Source: Pseudomonas haemolytica
GTDB lineage: Bacteria; Pseudomonadota; Gammaproteobacteria; Pseudomonadales; Pseudomonadaceae
Direction of reading: 5' to 3'
NCBI RefSeq assembly: GCF_009659625.1
Contig: NZ_VOIW01000008.1
Coordinates: 62,001 to 126,000, forward strand
DNA: 64,000 nucleotides
Within the stretch, counting starts at the first letter, position 1; the number at the start of each line of letters is the position of its first letter. The translations under genes were made by a program, and so were the position numbers. Positions 44,477 to 53,396 of this stretch are shown piece by piece. A model generated the notes under the pieces. It saw nothing but the letters and a program-made list of their open reading frames with translations. It was not told the origin of the DNA and searched no databases.

Positions 44477-45097
44477 ATGAGCATTTCTATTTCATACAGC
44501 ACGACCTACGCCGCCAGCACCGTCGCCCAGTACTTGAGCGATTGGTCGGCCTACTTCGGTGATCTCAACCACCGTGAAGGTTCGGTCAAAGAGGGTGTGA
44601 ACACCGGTGGTTTCAATCCTGGGCCGTTCGACGGCACCCAATACGGCGTCTCGAGCAGCGTCAGTGATGCAGCCGTGGTCGCTGAAGGCAACCTGCATTA
44701 CACCCTGTTCAACCCGCCGTCGCACACGCTGTGGGGTTCGCTCGACAGCCTGACCCTGGGTGACACCCTGGCCGGTGGCGCAACCAGCGGTGGCTACACC
44801 ATCGCCAACCAGGAAGTCAGCTTCACCAACCTGGGCCTGTCGAGCCTGCAGGCCGAAGGCCGTGACGGCCAGGTGCACAAAATCGTGTACGGCCTGATGA
44901 GCGGTGACAGCTCGGCACTGGCCTCGGCGATCGACACCTTGCTCAAGGGCATCGACCCAAGCCTGTCGGTCAACTCCACCTTCGATCAACTGGCCGCTGC
45001 CGGTGTGGCGCATCAGGACTCGGCTGCGTTCGCCGCTGCCGATGTGGGCCTGGTCGGCATTCAGGATGCGCCTCAAGATTTCGCCCTGGCCGCCTGA
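44477..45097 (+). CDS. hasA: Haemophore HasA
   Basis: A 206-residue secreted haem-binding protein without a cleaved N-terminal signal peptide; the C-terminal end (DVGLVGIQDAPQDFALAA) is the type I secretion signal. The ligands of Serratia HasA are present at identical positions: His32 in DLNHREG and Tyr75 in NLHYTLFNPP, with His83 next to the tyrosine. The start MSISISYSTTYA at 44477 follows a good site; a start at 44465 lies too far out. It is followed by a hairpin that may limit read-through into hasD. Confidence 0.95.
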   Translation: MSISISYSTTYAASTVAQYLSDWSAYFGDLNHREGSVKEGVNTGGFNPGPFDGTQYGVSSSVSDAAVVAEGNLHYTLFNPPSHTLWGSLDSLTLGDTLAGGATSGGYTIANQEVSFTNLGLSSLQAEGRDGQVHKIVYGLMSGDSSALASAIDTLLKGIDPSLSVNSTFDQLAAAGVAHQDSAAFAAADVGLVGIQDAPQDFALAA

Positions 45098-45106
45098 TGC
45101 AAAAAA

Positions 45107-45139
45107 GCCGATGAACGATCACGCCTTCATCGGCCTTGT
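45107..45139 (+). terminator. Hairpin after hasA (terminator or attenuator)
   Basis: GCCGATGAA (45107-45115) pairs with TTCATCGGC (45126-45134), then CTTGTT. The weak T tract suggests partial termination between hasA and hasDEF. Confidence 0.65.
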
Positions 45140-45267
45140 TAAACCCCCGTCGCTGCCCGAGTTTTCGAAGGCCAGGGCGGCGGCGGGTGCGAACTCTGTG
45201 GGTACGCCGCCGGTGCTGTCAACGCACCGGGCGGGCCCTTGCTTGACTCTTCAATGGGACAACCTCC

Positions 45268-47016
45268 ATGACTCGGCCCGGTGCCAAGCGCGCGAATGAG
45301 ATGCTGGCTGCACTGACGGCCTATAAAAGCGCCTTCTTCAACATCGGCCTGTTTTCGGCGGTGATCAACCTGCTGATGCTGGCCCCGGCGCTGTACATGT
45401 TGCAGGTGTACGACCGAGTACTGGCCTCCGGCAACCAGATGACCCTGCTGATGCTGACGCTGATGATCCTCGGCCTGTTCGGCTTGATGGGCGCGTTGGA
45501 GTGGGTGCGCAGCCAGGTGGTGATTCGCCTCGGCACGCAGATGGACATGCGCTTGAACCAGCGTGTGTTCGACGCCGCCTATGAAGCGCAGCTCAAGGGT
45601 GGCACCCAGGCGGCGGGCCAGGCCTTGCATGACCTGACCACCTTGCGCCAGTTCGCCACCGGCCAGGCGTTGTTCGCCTTTTTCGATGCGCCATGGTTTC
45701 CGGTGTACCTGCTGGTGATCTTCCTGTTCCACCCCTGGCTTGGGCTGCTGGCGCTGGGCGGTGCGCTGTTGCTGATCGCCCTGGCGTGGGCCAACCATCA
45801 TGTCAGCCAGGCGCCGATGGCCCTGGCCAGCCAACTGTCGATCAGCGCCAGCCAGCAGGCCACGGCCAACCTGCGCAATGCCGACACCATCGAGGCCATG
45901 GGCATGCTCGCCACTTTGCGCGGGCGCTGGTTCAGCCAACACCAGGCGTTTCTGGTGCAGCAGAACCTGGCCAGTGAAAAGACCGCCGTTGTCACCGCCT
46001 GGTCCAAGGGCGTACGCCTGGCCCTGCAATCTTTGGTGCTGGGCTTGGGCGCCTGGTTGGCGGTGCAGGGCGATATCACCCCGGGGATGATGATTGCCGG
46101 GTCGATCCTGATGGGCCGGGTGCTCAGCCCCATCGACCAGTTGATCGGCGTGTGGAAGCAGTGGAGCTCGGCGCGCCTGGCCTATGAGCGCTTGTCGCTG
46201 ATGCTGGAGGCAAACCCGGCGCGACCGCAACGCATGGGCCTGCCCGTGCCCAAGGGCCAGGTGAGCGTAGAGCAAATCAGCGCCTGCGCGCCCGGTAGCC
46301 GCCGGCCAGCGCTGGCCAACCTGGGGTTCAGCCTGCCAGCGGGCGATGTACTCGGTGTTATCGGCCCGTCGGGGTGCGGTAAATCCACCCTGGCCCGGGT
46401 GCTGGTGGGAGCCTGGGCACCGCTGGCCGGCAAGGTGCGCCTCGATGGTGCCGACCTGGCCCTGTGGGACAAGCAGCAACTGGGCCCGCATATCGGTTAC
46501 TTGCCCCAGGACATTCAGTTGTTCGCCGGCAGCATCGCGCAAAACATCGCGCGCTTTGAAGCGGTGGATGCCGACAAAGTCCTCGCCGCTGCGCAAATGG
46601 CCGGCGTGCATGAGCTGATCCTGCAACTGCCGCAAGGCTACGACACCCAACTGGGGGAAGGCGGCGCGGGCTTGTCCGGTGGGCAAAAACAACGGGTGGC
46701 CCTGGCGCGTGCGCTGTACGGCCTGCCGGCGCTGATCGTGCTGGACGAGCCCAATGCCAACCTCGATGAAGCCGGTGAACAGGCGCTGCTGCAAGCCATC
46801 GCCCAGCTCAAGCAACAGCGCCGCACCCTGATCCTGATTACCCACAAGCCCAACGTGCTGAGCCTGACCGACCAGTTGCTGATCCTCAAGGACGGCCAGA
46901 TGCAGGCCTTCGGCCCGACGGCGCGGGTGTTGGAGGCGCGGCAGAAACCGTTGGCGACCAAACCGGTATCGACCATGAGCATGAGCTACCGCCTCGGTGA
47001 AGGAAAACACGCATGA
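45268..47016 (+). CDS. hasD: Type I secretion ATPase HasD
   Basis: A 582-residue inner-membrane ABC exporter with six N-terminal helices (about 20-310) and a C-terminal ATPase. Walker A is VIGPSGCGKSTLARVL, the signature is LSGGQKQRVALARAL, Walker B is ALIVLDEPNANLD, and the switch His is in LILITHKPNVL. It is of the PrtD/HasD type and drives HasA export with HasE and HasF. Its stop overlaps hasE in ATGA. Confidence 0.93.
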   Translation: MTRPGAKRANEMLAALTAYKSAFFNIGLFSAVINLLMLAPALYMLQVYDRVLASGNQMTLLMLTLMILGLFGLMGALEWVRSQVVIRLGTQMDMRLNQRVFDAAYEAQLKGGTQAAGQALHDLTTLRQFATGQALFAFFDAPWFPVYLLVIFLFHPWLGLLALGGALLLIALAWANHHVSQAPMALASQLSISASQQATANLRNADTIEAMGMLATLRGRWFSQHQAFLVQQNLASEKTAVVTAWSKGVRLALQSLVLGLGAWLAVQGDITPGMMIAGSILMGRVLSPIDQLIGVWKQWSSARLAYERLSLMLEANPARPQRMGLPVPKGQVSVEQISACAPGSRRPALANLGFSLPAGDVLGVIGPSGCGKSTLARVLVGAWAPLAGKVRLDGADLALWDKQQLGPHIGYLPQDIQLFAGSIAQNIARFEAVDADKVLAAAQMAGVHELILQLPQGYDTQLGEGGAGLSGGQKQRVALARALYGLPALIVLDEPNANLDEAGEQALLQAIAQLKQQRRTLILITHKPNVLSLTDQLLILKDGQMQAFGPTARVLEARQKPLATKPVSTMSMSYRLGEGKHA

Positions 47017-48338
47017 GCCAGAGCACACCCACATGGGTCAGCGACCCGCCGCACAACGTGCTGGCGCTGGATGACAAAAAATACTCACGCCTGGGCTGGT
47101 GGCTGGTGCTCGGGGGCTTTGCCGGGTTCCTCGGCTGGGCGGCGCTGGCCCCGTTGGACAAGGGCGTGGCCGTGTCGGGCAAGGTCATGGTCTCGGGCCA
47201 TCGCAAGACGGTGCAGCACCCGGCGGGTGGGATCGTCGAGCGTATCGAGGTGCGTGACGGTGACCGGGTCAGCGCCGGCCAGGTGTTGCTGCGTTTGAAG
47301 GAGACCCCGTTGCGCGGGCAGATGCAGTCACTGCGCAGCCAGTACCTTGCGTCCCTGGCCAGCGAAGCGCGCTTGAATGCAGAGAGCGAAGGTTTGCCGG
47401 CCATCGAGTTTGCGCCTGAGTTGTTGGCTGCTCCCGAAGCCGCCGCGAACCTGAGCCTGCAACGGCAGCTGTTCGCTAGCCGCGCCCAGGCACTCGCCAC
47501 CGAACAGGCGGGCCTGCGCGAAACCATCGGCGGTTTTGAGGCGCAGTTGCGCGGCACGCGGGATTCCCAGGCGAGCAAAGTGCAACAGCGAGCGGCGTTG
47601 AATGAGCAACTACAGGGCCTGCGCGAGCTGGCACGCGACGGCTATATCCCACGCAATCGCCTGCTCGACAGCGAGCGGCTGTATGCGCAAATCGACGGCG
47701 CCATCGCCGAGGATTTCGGCCGCATCGGCCAGTTGCAACGCCAGGTGCTGGAATTGCGTTTGCGCATTCGCCAGCTCGGTGAAGACTTCCAGAAAGACCT
47801 GCGCAGCCAGTTGGCCGAGACCCGCACCCGCAGCGATGACCTGCGCAATCGCCTGGCCTCGGCCGAGTTCGAGCTGGCCAACAGCCTGGTACGCGCACCC
47901 GCATCTGGCGTAGTGGTGGGGTTGGAGGTGTACACCGAGGGCGGCGTGATCAAGCCCGGCCAGGCCCTGATGGATATCGTGCCCCAGGGTGAGCCGCTGT
48001 TGGTGGAAGCGCGTGTACCGGTGCAGATGATCGACAAGGTGCACCCGGGCTTGCCCGTGGAATTGATGTTCTCGGCGTTCAACCAGTCCACGACGCCACG
48101 GGTGGCGGGTGAGGTCACGCTGGTATCGGCCGACCGTCAGGTCGATGAGCGCACCGATGAGCCGTACTACACGTTGCGTGCCCAGGTCAGTGCGGCCGGC
48201 ATGCAGCAACTGGACGGCGTGCAGATCCGCCCGGGCATGCCGGTGGAAACCTTCGTCAAGACCGGTGAGCGCTCGATGCTCAACTACCTGTTCAAACCGT
48301 TGCTGGATCGCACTCATATGGCCCTGGTGGAAGAATGA
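47013..48338 (+). CDS. hasE: Type I secretion periplasmic adaptor HasE
   Basis: A 441-residue HlyD/PrtE-family membrane-fusion protein with one transmembrane helix (about 30-48). The biotinyl-lipoyl half-motifs are KTVQHPAGGIVERIEVRDGD and LVRAPASGVVVGLEVYTEGG, separated by a long coiled coil (about 100-270). The C-terminal beta domain ends RTHMALVEE. It links HasD to HasF. It overlaps hasD and hasF by ATGA on both sides. Confidence 0.93.
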   Translation: MSQSTPTWVSDPPHNVLALDDKKYSRLGWWLVLGGFAGFLGWAALAPLDKGVAVSGKVMVSGHRKTVQHPAGGIVERIEVRDGDRVSAGQVLLRLKETPLRGQMQSLRSQYLASLASEARLNAESEGLPAIEFAPELLAAPEAAANLSLQRQLFASRAQALATEQAGLRETIGGFEAQLRGTRDSQASKVQQRAALNEQLQGLRELARDGYIPRNRLLDSERLYAQIDGAIAEDFGRIGQLQRQVLELRLRIRQLGEDFQKDLRSQLAETRTRSDDLRNRLASAEFELANSLVRAPASGVVVGLEVYTEGGVIKPGQALMDIVPQGEPLLVEARVPVQMIDKVHPGLPVELMFSAFNQSTTPRVAGEVTLVSADRQVDERTDEPYYTLRAQVSAAGMQQLDGVQIRPGMPVETFVKTGERSMLNYLFKPLLDRTHMALVEE

Positions 48339-49663
48339 AGGCGTTGTTGTTCACCCTCTGTTTGAGCTGTACACCGGCGGTGCAAGCCCTGGGTTTGTTG
48401 GACGTTTATGATTTGGCCCTGCGCAACGACCCGACTTTTCAGGCGGCGATCCAGGAGCGTGAAGCCGGTAAAGAAAACCGCGTGATCGGCCGAGCGGCAC
48501 TGCTGCCCAACCTGTCGTGGAGCTACAACCATTCGCGCAATGAGTCCGACGTCACCCAGAGCACCGCGCTCGGCAATGTCAGCAGCGACCGTCATTACCG
48601 CAGCTACGCCTCGACGCTGACCCTGCAACAACCGCTGCTGGATTACGAAGCCTATGCACGCTTTCGCCAGGGCACGGCTCAAGCGTTGATGGCCGACGAG
48701 CGCTTTCGCGGCAAGAGCCAGGAGCTGGCCGTGCGTGTGCTGGGCGCCTACAGCCAGGCGTTGCTGGCCCAGGAACGCATCGAGTTGAGCCGAGCGCAAA
48801 AACGCGCCTATGCCGAACGCCTGCAACTCAATGATCGCCTGCTTAAAGGCGGTGAAGGCACGCGTACCGATGTGCTCGAAACCCAGGCGCGCCTGAGCCT
48901 GGCCCAGGCCGAAGAAATCGAATCCCTGGATACACAGGACAGCGCCTTGCGCGAGCTGGAGGCCATTGTCGGCCAGCCGCTGCAGCTCGAAGAGCTGGCA
49001 CCCCTGGCCCGTCAATTCGATATCGCGCCGCTGGAACCGAATCGCTTTGAAACCTGGCGTGAACTGGCCATGGCCAACAACCCTGAACTCAAGTCCCAGC
49101 ACCACGCGCTGGACGTGGCGTCTTATGAAGTGGAACGCAAGCGCGCCGGGCACTTGCCCAAGGTCAGCCTGTACGCCAGCAGCCGCCAGACCAGCTCCGA
49201 TTCAGAAAGCAGCTACAACCAGAAGTACGACACCAACAGCATTGGCATTCAGGTCAGCCTGCCGCTGTTTGCCGGCGGGTCGGTGTCGGCCACCACACGC
49301 CAGGCGGCCAACCAACTGTCCCAGGCCCAGTACGAACTGGACGCACAAACCGCCGCCACGCTGGTGGAGTTGCGCAAGCAATTCAACCTCAACACCAGCG
49401 GCGCGGCGAAGGTGCGGGCCTATGAAATGGCAGTCAGTTCCGCCACGGCGCTGGTGGCCGCCACGAAGAAAAGCGTCAGTGGCGGTGAGCGCGTCAACCT
49501 CGACGTGCTCGACGCTGAGCAGCAACTCTTCACGGCCCGCCGCGACCTGGCCAATGCCCGCCATGCATACCTGCTGGCGCGCATTCAGTTGAAGTATTAC
49601 GCGGGGTTGCTCAGCGAGCAGGACTTACGAACGCTGGCCGGGTACTTCCAACCCTCGGCATGA
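48335..49663 (+). CDS. hasF: Type I secretion outer-membrane protein HasF (TolC-like)
   Basis: A 442-residue TolC-family protein with a signal peptide (MKALLFTLCLSCTPAVQA) and two tandem OEP repeats, each with a long helical hairpin (about 20-230 and 235-440). Features are YDLALRNDPTFQAAIQEREA and NSIGIQVSLPLFAGGSVSAT. Completes the HasDEF exporter. It is followed by a REP hairpin that probably ends the operon. Confidence 0.9.
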   Translation: MKALLFTLCLSCTPAVQALGLLDVYDLALRNDPTFQAAIQEREAGKENRVIGRAALLPNLSWSYNHSRNESDVTQSTALGNVSSDRHYRSYASTLTLQQPLLDYEAYARFRQGTAQALMADERFRGKSQELAVRVLGAYSQALLAQERIELSRAQKRAYAERLQLNDRLLKGGEGTRTDVLETQARLSLAQAEEIESLDTQDSALRELEAIVGQPLQLEELAPLARQFDIAPLEPNRFETWRELAMANNPELKSQHHALDVASYEVERKRAGHLPKVSLYASSRQTSSDSESSYNQKYDTNSIGIQVSLPLFAGGSVSATTRQAANQLSQAQYELDAQTAATLVELRKQFNLNTSGAAKVRAYEMAVSSATALVAATKKSVSGGERVNLDVLDAEQQLFTARRDLANARHAYLLARIQLKYYAGLLSEQDLRTLAGYFQPSA

Positions 49664-49694
49664 GTGATTACTCGGCTCATAAACACCCATCTTT

Positions 49695-49722
49695 TGTAGG
49701 AGCGAGCTTGCTCGCTCCTACA
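49695..49722. repeat. Single REP hairpin
   Basis: TGTAGGAGCGAG and CTCGCTCCTACA flank CTTG, a perfect palindrome just beyond hasF, between it and the convergent trmA. Confidence 0.9.
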
Positions 49723-49746
49723 TGTGGGCCGGTATATGCCGCTGAT

Positions 49747-50826
49747 TTATCGGCGGGTCAGCAACACACCCGACTCCATATGGTGCGTCCACGGGAACTG
49801 GTCAAACATCGCGCACTGGGTAATCCGGTGCGTGTCATGCAGTTGCGCAATGTTCGCCGCCAACGTCTCCGGGTTGCAGGAGATGTAGAGGATGTTATCG
49901 AAACGCCGGGTCAGTTCGCAGGTGTCCGGGTCCATGCCAGCGCGGGGTGGGTCGACGAAAACGCTACCGAATTCGTAGCTTTTCAGGTCGATGCCGTGCA
50001 GGCGGCGAAACGGGCGCACTTCATTCAGCGCTTCGGTGAGTTCCTCGGCAGAGAGACGCACCAGGGTGACGTTACTGATCGCGTTTTCATCGAGGTTGCT
50101 CAAGGCCGCATTCACCGAGGTCTTGCTGATCTCGGTGGCCAGCACTTTACGCACGCGGGTGGCCAACGGCAGGGTGAAGTTGCCGTTGCCACAGTACAGC
50201 TCCAGTAAATCGTCCGGGCGCTCGCCCAGCGCTTCATACGCCCAGTTGAGCATCTTCTGGTTCACCGTGCCGTTGGGCTGGGTGAATGCGCCTTCGGGTT
50301 GGCGGTAGCTGAAGGTGCGGCCACCGACATCGAGTTGTTCCACCACGTAGTCATGGCCGATCACATCGCGCTTGCCTTTGGATCGGCCGATGATGCTCAC
50401 GTTCAGCTCAGCCGCCAGCGCGTTCGCGGCGGTGTGCCAATGCTCGTCCAGAGGGCGGTGATAGCACAGAGTGATCATCGCGTCGCCGGCCAGGGTGGTG
50501 AGGAACTCCACCTGGAACAGCTTGTGGCTCAGAGCGGCGCTGGCTTGCCAGGCGGCCTTGAGTTGCGGCATCAACTGGTTGATGCGCTGGCTGGCGATGG
50601 GGAACTCTTCGATGAGGATCGGTGTGCGCTTGTCGTCCTGGGAAAACATCGCGTAGTGGCGCTCACCGCCTTCGCGCCACAGGCGGAACTCCGCGCGCAG
50701 GCGGAAATTCTGCAGGGGCGAGTCGAAGACCTGCGGCTGCGGTGCGTCAAACGGTGCCAGCAGGTCACGCAGGCGCGTGACCTTGTCTTGCAGTTGAGCG
50801 GTGTAGCTTGCGGCGTCAAAAGTCAT
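49747..50826 (-). CDS. trmA: tRNA (uracil-5-)-methyltransferase
   Basis: A 359-residue SAM-dependent enzyme making 5-methyluridine at position 54 of tRNA. It has the TrmA catalytic block FVDPPRAGMDPDTCELT and ILYISCNPETLAAN (catalytic Cys), plus ELYCGNGNFTLPLA and the N-terminal FRLRAEFRLWREGG. No 4Fe-4S cysteine cluster as in RlmD is seen. It overlaps the NCS2 permease gene upstream by four bases (ATGA), an unusual pairing for trmA. Confidence 0.95.
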   Translation of the reverse strand: MTFDAASYTAQLQDKVTRLRDLLAPFDAPQPQVFDSPLQNFRLRAEFRLWREGGERHYAMFSQDDKRTPILIEEFPIASQRINQLMPQLKAAWQASAALSHKLFQVEFLTTLAGDAMITLCYHRPLDEHWHTAANALAAELNVSIIGRSKGKRDVIGHDYVVEQLDVGGRTFSYRQPEGAFTQPNGTVNQKMLNWAYEALGERPDDLLELYCGNGNFTLPLATRVRKVLATEISKTSVNAALSNLDENAISNVTLVRLSAEELTEALNEVRPFRRLHGIDLKSYEFGSVFVDPPRAGMDPDTCELTRRFDNILYISCNPETLAANIAQLHDTHRITQCAMFDQFPWTHHMESGVLLTRR

Positions 50827-52118
50827 GCGTTGAACCAGCCCAGCTTGATCACAAACAGAATCGACAGGATCACCAGTGCCGGGTTCAGCTCACGGTAGCG
50901 GCCCGAAAGCAGCTTGATGGCGGTCCAGGCGATGAAACCGAAGGCAATGCCGTTGGCGATGGAGTAAGTGAAGGGCATCGCCAGGGCGGTGATCACCACC
51001 GGCGCTGCAACGGTAATGTCGTCCCAGTCGATTTCGGCCAGGCCCGAGGTCATCAGCACGGCAACGAACAGCAGCGCTGGCGCGGTGGCGAAGGCCGGAA
51101 CGCTGGCCGCCAGTGGCGAGAAAAACAGCGCCAGCAGGAACAGAATGGCGACCACGATGGCGGTCAGGCCGGTGCGGCCACCGGCGCTCACGCCCGCAGC
51201 GGATTCGATGTAGCTGGTGGTGGTCGAGGTGCCCAGCAAGGAGCCGGCCATGGCGGCGGTGCTGTCGGCGATCAGCGCCCGGCCCATTTTCGGCATGTGG
51301 CCGTCCTTGCCCATCAGGCCGGCGCGCTTGGCGACGCCGATCAGGGTGCCGGAGTTATCGAACAGGTCGACGAACAGGAAGGCAAAGATCACGCTGACCA
51401 GGCCGATATCCAGCGCGCCCTTGATATCCAGCTGCAGGAAGGTCGGGGCCAGGGACGGTGGCATCGAGGTCACGCCGCCGAACGGGGTGACGCCCAGCAG
51501 GATCGAGACAATCGTCACCGCCAGGATGCCGATCAACACCGCGCCGCGTACTGCCAGGGCTTCCAGCGCAACGATCAGCACGAAACCGAGGGTGGCGAGG
51601 ATCGGCGCCGGTTGTTTCAGGTCGCCCAGGCCCACCAGGGTGGCCGGGTTGGCGACCACGATACCGGCGTTGTGCAGGGCGATCAGCGCCAGGAACAGGC
51701 CGATACCGGCGGCAATCGCCGAGCGCAGGGGCAGGGGGATACTGTTGATGATCCACTCGCGGATGCGGAAGATCGACAGCAGGAAGAACAGCACCGCCGA
51801 AATGAATACCGCACCCAGCGCCACTTGCCAGGTATGGCCCATGTGCAGGACCACGGTGTAGGTAAAGAAGGCGTTGAGGCCCATGCCCGGTGCCAGGGCA
51901 ATCGGGTAGTTGGCGATCAGGCCCATCACGGTAGAACCGATGGCGGCCGCCAGGCAGGTCGCGACAAACACCGCGCCCTTGTCCATGCCGGTCTCGCCGA
52001 GGATGCTCGGGTTCACGAACAGGATGTAGGCCATGGCCAGGAATGTGGTGATACCCGCGAGAATCTCGGTGCGCACATTGGTGTTGTGGGCTTTGAGTTG
52101 AAACAGCTTTTCCAGCAT
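50823..52118 (-). CDS. NCS2 purine permease (AzgA/GhxP-like)
   Basis: A 431-residue inner-membrane nucleobase transporter with about 12-14 helices. The family signature blocks ILAGITTFLAMAYILFVNPSIL, LAPGMGLNAFFTYTVV and LGTSTTTSYIESAAGVSAGGRTG are present. Likely imports hypoxanthine, guanine or adenine by H+ symport. The 209-base upstream region has an inverted repeat TTGAC...GTCAA at 52156-52171 that could be an operator. It is translationally coupled to trmA. Confidence 0.92.
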   Translation of the reverse strand: MLEKLFQLKAHNTNVRTEILAGITTFLAMAYILFVNPSILGETGMDKGAVFVATCLAAAIGSTVMGLIANYPIALAPGMGLNAFFTYTVVLHMGHTWQVALGAVFISAVLFFLLSIFRIREWIINSIPLPLRSAIAAGIGLFLALIALHNAGIVVANPATLVGLGDLKQPAPILATLGFVLIVALEALAVRGAVLIGILAVTIVSILLGVTPFGGVTSMPPSLAPTFLQLDIKGALDIGLVSVIFAFLFVDLFDNSGTLIGVAKRAGLMGKDGHMPKMGRALIADSTAAMAGSLLGTSTTTSYIESAAGVSAGGRTGLTAIVVAILFLLALFFSPLAASVPAFATAPALLFVAVLMTSGLAEIDWDDITVAAPVVITALAMPFTYSIANGIAFGFIAWTAIKLLSGRYRELNPALVILSILFVIKLGWFNA

Positions 52119-52327
52119 GCCGGCTCCCTGTGACGCTATTTTGCGTCGTTATTTGTTGACCTCTAAGTCAAAGCACAAATTGCGCCAAGCGCCTGTGGTT
52201 TCAGAGAGGATCGGAAAAAGCGGCGCATCATACCAGCAGCCGACGCCGTGTGGCGCATGGGCTGCGTATTCTCGATCATGGCCTTGAGGCATACTGCGCC
52301 GACGTTCAATACCGGGTCATTGCCAGC

Positions 52328-52774
52328 ATGAAAAAAGCCAACGCGTGGAGTCTAGCTCTGATCGCCACTATCAGCCTGTGGCTGGGCGCAGCACCGGCGT
52401 GGGGCGCGGCTGCACCGGCCTTGAGCGAAGTGCGAGTGTTCAAGGTGGAGTCGGCCAAGTGCAGCGAAGCGATCCCGGAACGGGTGAACACCACCCAGAT
52501 GTGCGAACACCGTGGGCCCACCCAGGTCTCGGTCATGGAGGTCGGCCTGGGCAATAGCCCGATGGGGCGCTTCAACGGCGCAGAGTTGAACGGGCAACGC
52601 ACGGCGGTGTGCCAGGTCGGCAACATCAGTGAGGCGTGTAATGGTGTAGGCACGCTGATGGGCTACATCTATGTGTTCGACCTGAACGTGCAGGCCCCGG
52701 GCTGGTTCGAATTCACCAATACCTCAATCAACCCTCCACAAAACACCTTGAAAGCCGAGCTCGATATCCGCTGA
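52328..52774 (+). CDS. DUF4879-like secreted protein
   Basis: A 148-residue exported protein with a signal peptide (MKKANAWSLALIATISLWLG to AWGAA). The mature part matches the DUF4879 pattern: an early Cys-rich block (VESAKCSEAIPERVNTTQMC, then EHRGPTQVSVMEVGLGN), a second Cys pair (AVCQVGNISEACNG) and the conserved tail FTNTSINPPQNTLKAELDI. Four cysteines probably form disulfides. The family includes small secreted beta-sandwich proteins. Function unknown. Confidence 0.65.
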   Translation: MKKANAWSLALIATISLWLGAAPAWGAAAPALSEVRVFKVESAKCSEAIPERVNTTQMCEHRGPTQVSVMEVGLGNSPMGRFNGAELNGQRTAVCQVGNISEACNGVGTLMGYIYVFDLNVQAPGWFEFTNTSINPPQNTLKAELDIR

Positions 52775-52871
52775 TCAATTGTCTTGAACGCTCAAAACAC
52801 CGGGAAGTCGTACCCCTGAGACGGCGACTTTCCTGAACGCCGCGGATGTACACCAACCCGTGAGGTGTTTT

Positions 52872-53396
52872 ATGAGCGCGACCCCTAATGGCGCGGCGGC
52901 CCAACCGTTCGTCGCCCACTCGATTCGATTGACCCTCAATGGCCAGGATCGCCAATTGGACGTGCTGCCCTGGACCACCTTGCTGGACCTGCTGCGCGAA
53001 CAACTGGACCTGGTCGGCAGCAAAAAAGGCTGCGACCACGGCCAATGCGGCGCCTGCACCGTATTGCGTGACGGCAAGCGCGTGAATGCCTGTTTAACCC
53101 TGGCCGTCATGTGCGACGGCGCCGAGCTGACCACCATCGAAGGCTTGGCCGACGGCGACCAACTGCACCCGATGCAGCAAGCCTTTATCAAGCACGACGC
53201 GTTCCAGTGCGGCTACTGCACCCCCGGCCAGATCTGTTCCGCAGTCGGCCTGGCCAATGAAGGCCGTGCCCACGACAGTGCACAAATCCAGGAACTGATG
53301 AGCGGCAACCTGTGCCGCTGTGGCGCCTACACCAATATCCGCGATGCCATCGAAGAGGCGTTGCCGGCCTGCCGCAGCCAGGGAGGCAAGCAATGA
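52872..53396 (+). CDS. paoA: Aldehyde dehydrogenase 2Fe-2S subunit
   Basis: A 174-residue small subunit of a xanthine-oxidase-family enzyme with two 2Fe-2S clusters. The N-terminal plant-type motif is GSKKGCDHGQCGACTV with a Cys in NACLT, and the C-terminal one is CGYCTPGQICSA with GNLCRCGAYT. Unlike E. coli PaoA it has no twin-arginine signal, so the enzyme is probably cytoplasmic. The ATG at 52872 follows GAGGTG. Overlaps the next gene by ATGA. Confidence 0.9.
   Translation: MSATPNGAAAQPFVAHSIRLTLNGQDRQLDVLPWTTLLDLLREQLDLVGSKKGCDHGQCGACTVLRDGKRVNACLTLAVMCDGAELTTIEGLADGDQLHPMQQAFIKHDAFQCGYCTPGQICSAVGLANEGRAHDSAQIQELMSGNLCRCGAYTNIRDAIEEALPACRSQGGKQ

Noticed and set aside
45139..47034. Long open frame antisense to hasD (about 630 codons)
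   Set aside because: It is a high-GC shadow of hasD, with His/Gln-rich low-complexity translation and no recognisable domain or ribosome site. Similar antisense frames at 14697-16292, 23660-25522 and 42908-44434 were rejected for the same reason.
52156..52171. Purine operator TTGAC-N6-GTCAA before the NCS2 permease
   Set aside because: The repeat is only five bases per arm and does not match a regulator I can name; mentioned in the permease entry but not called separately.
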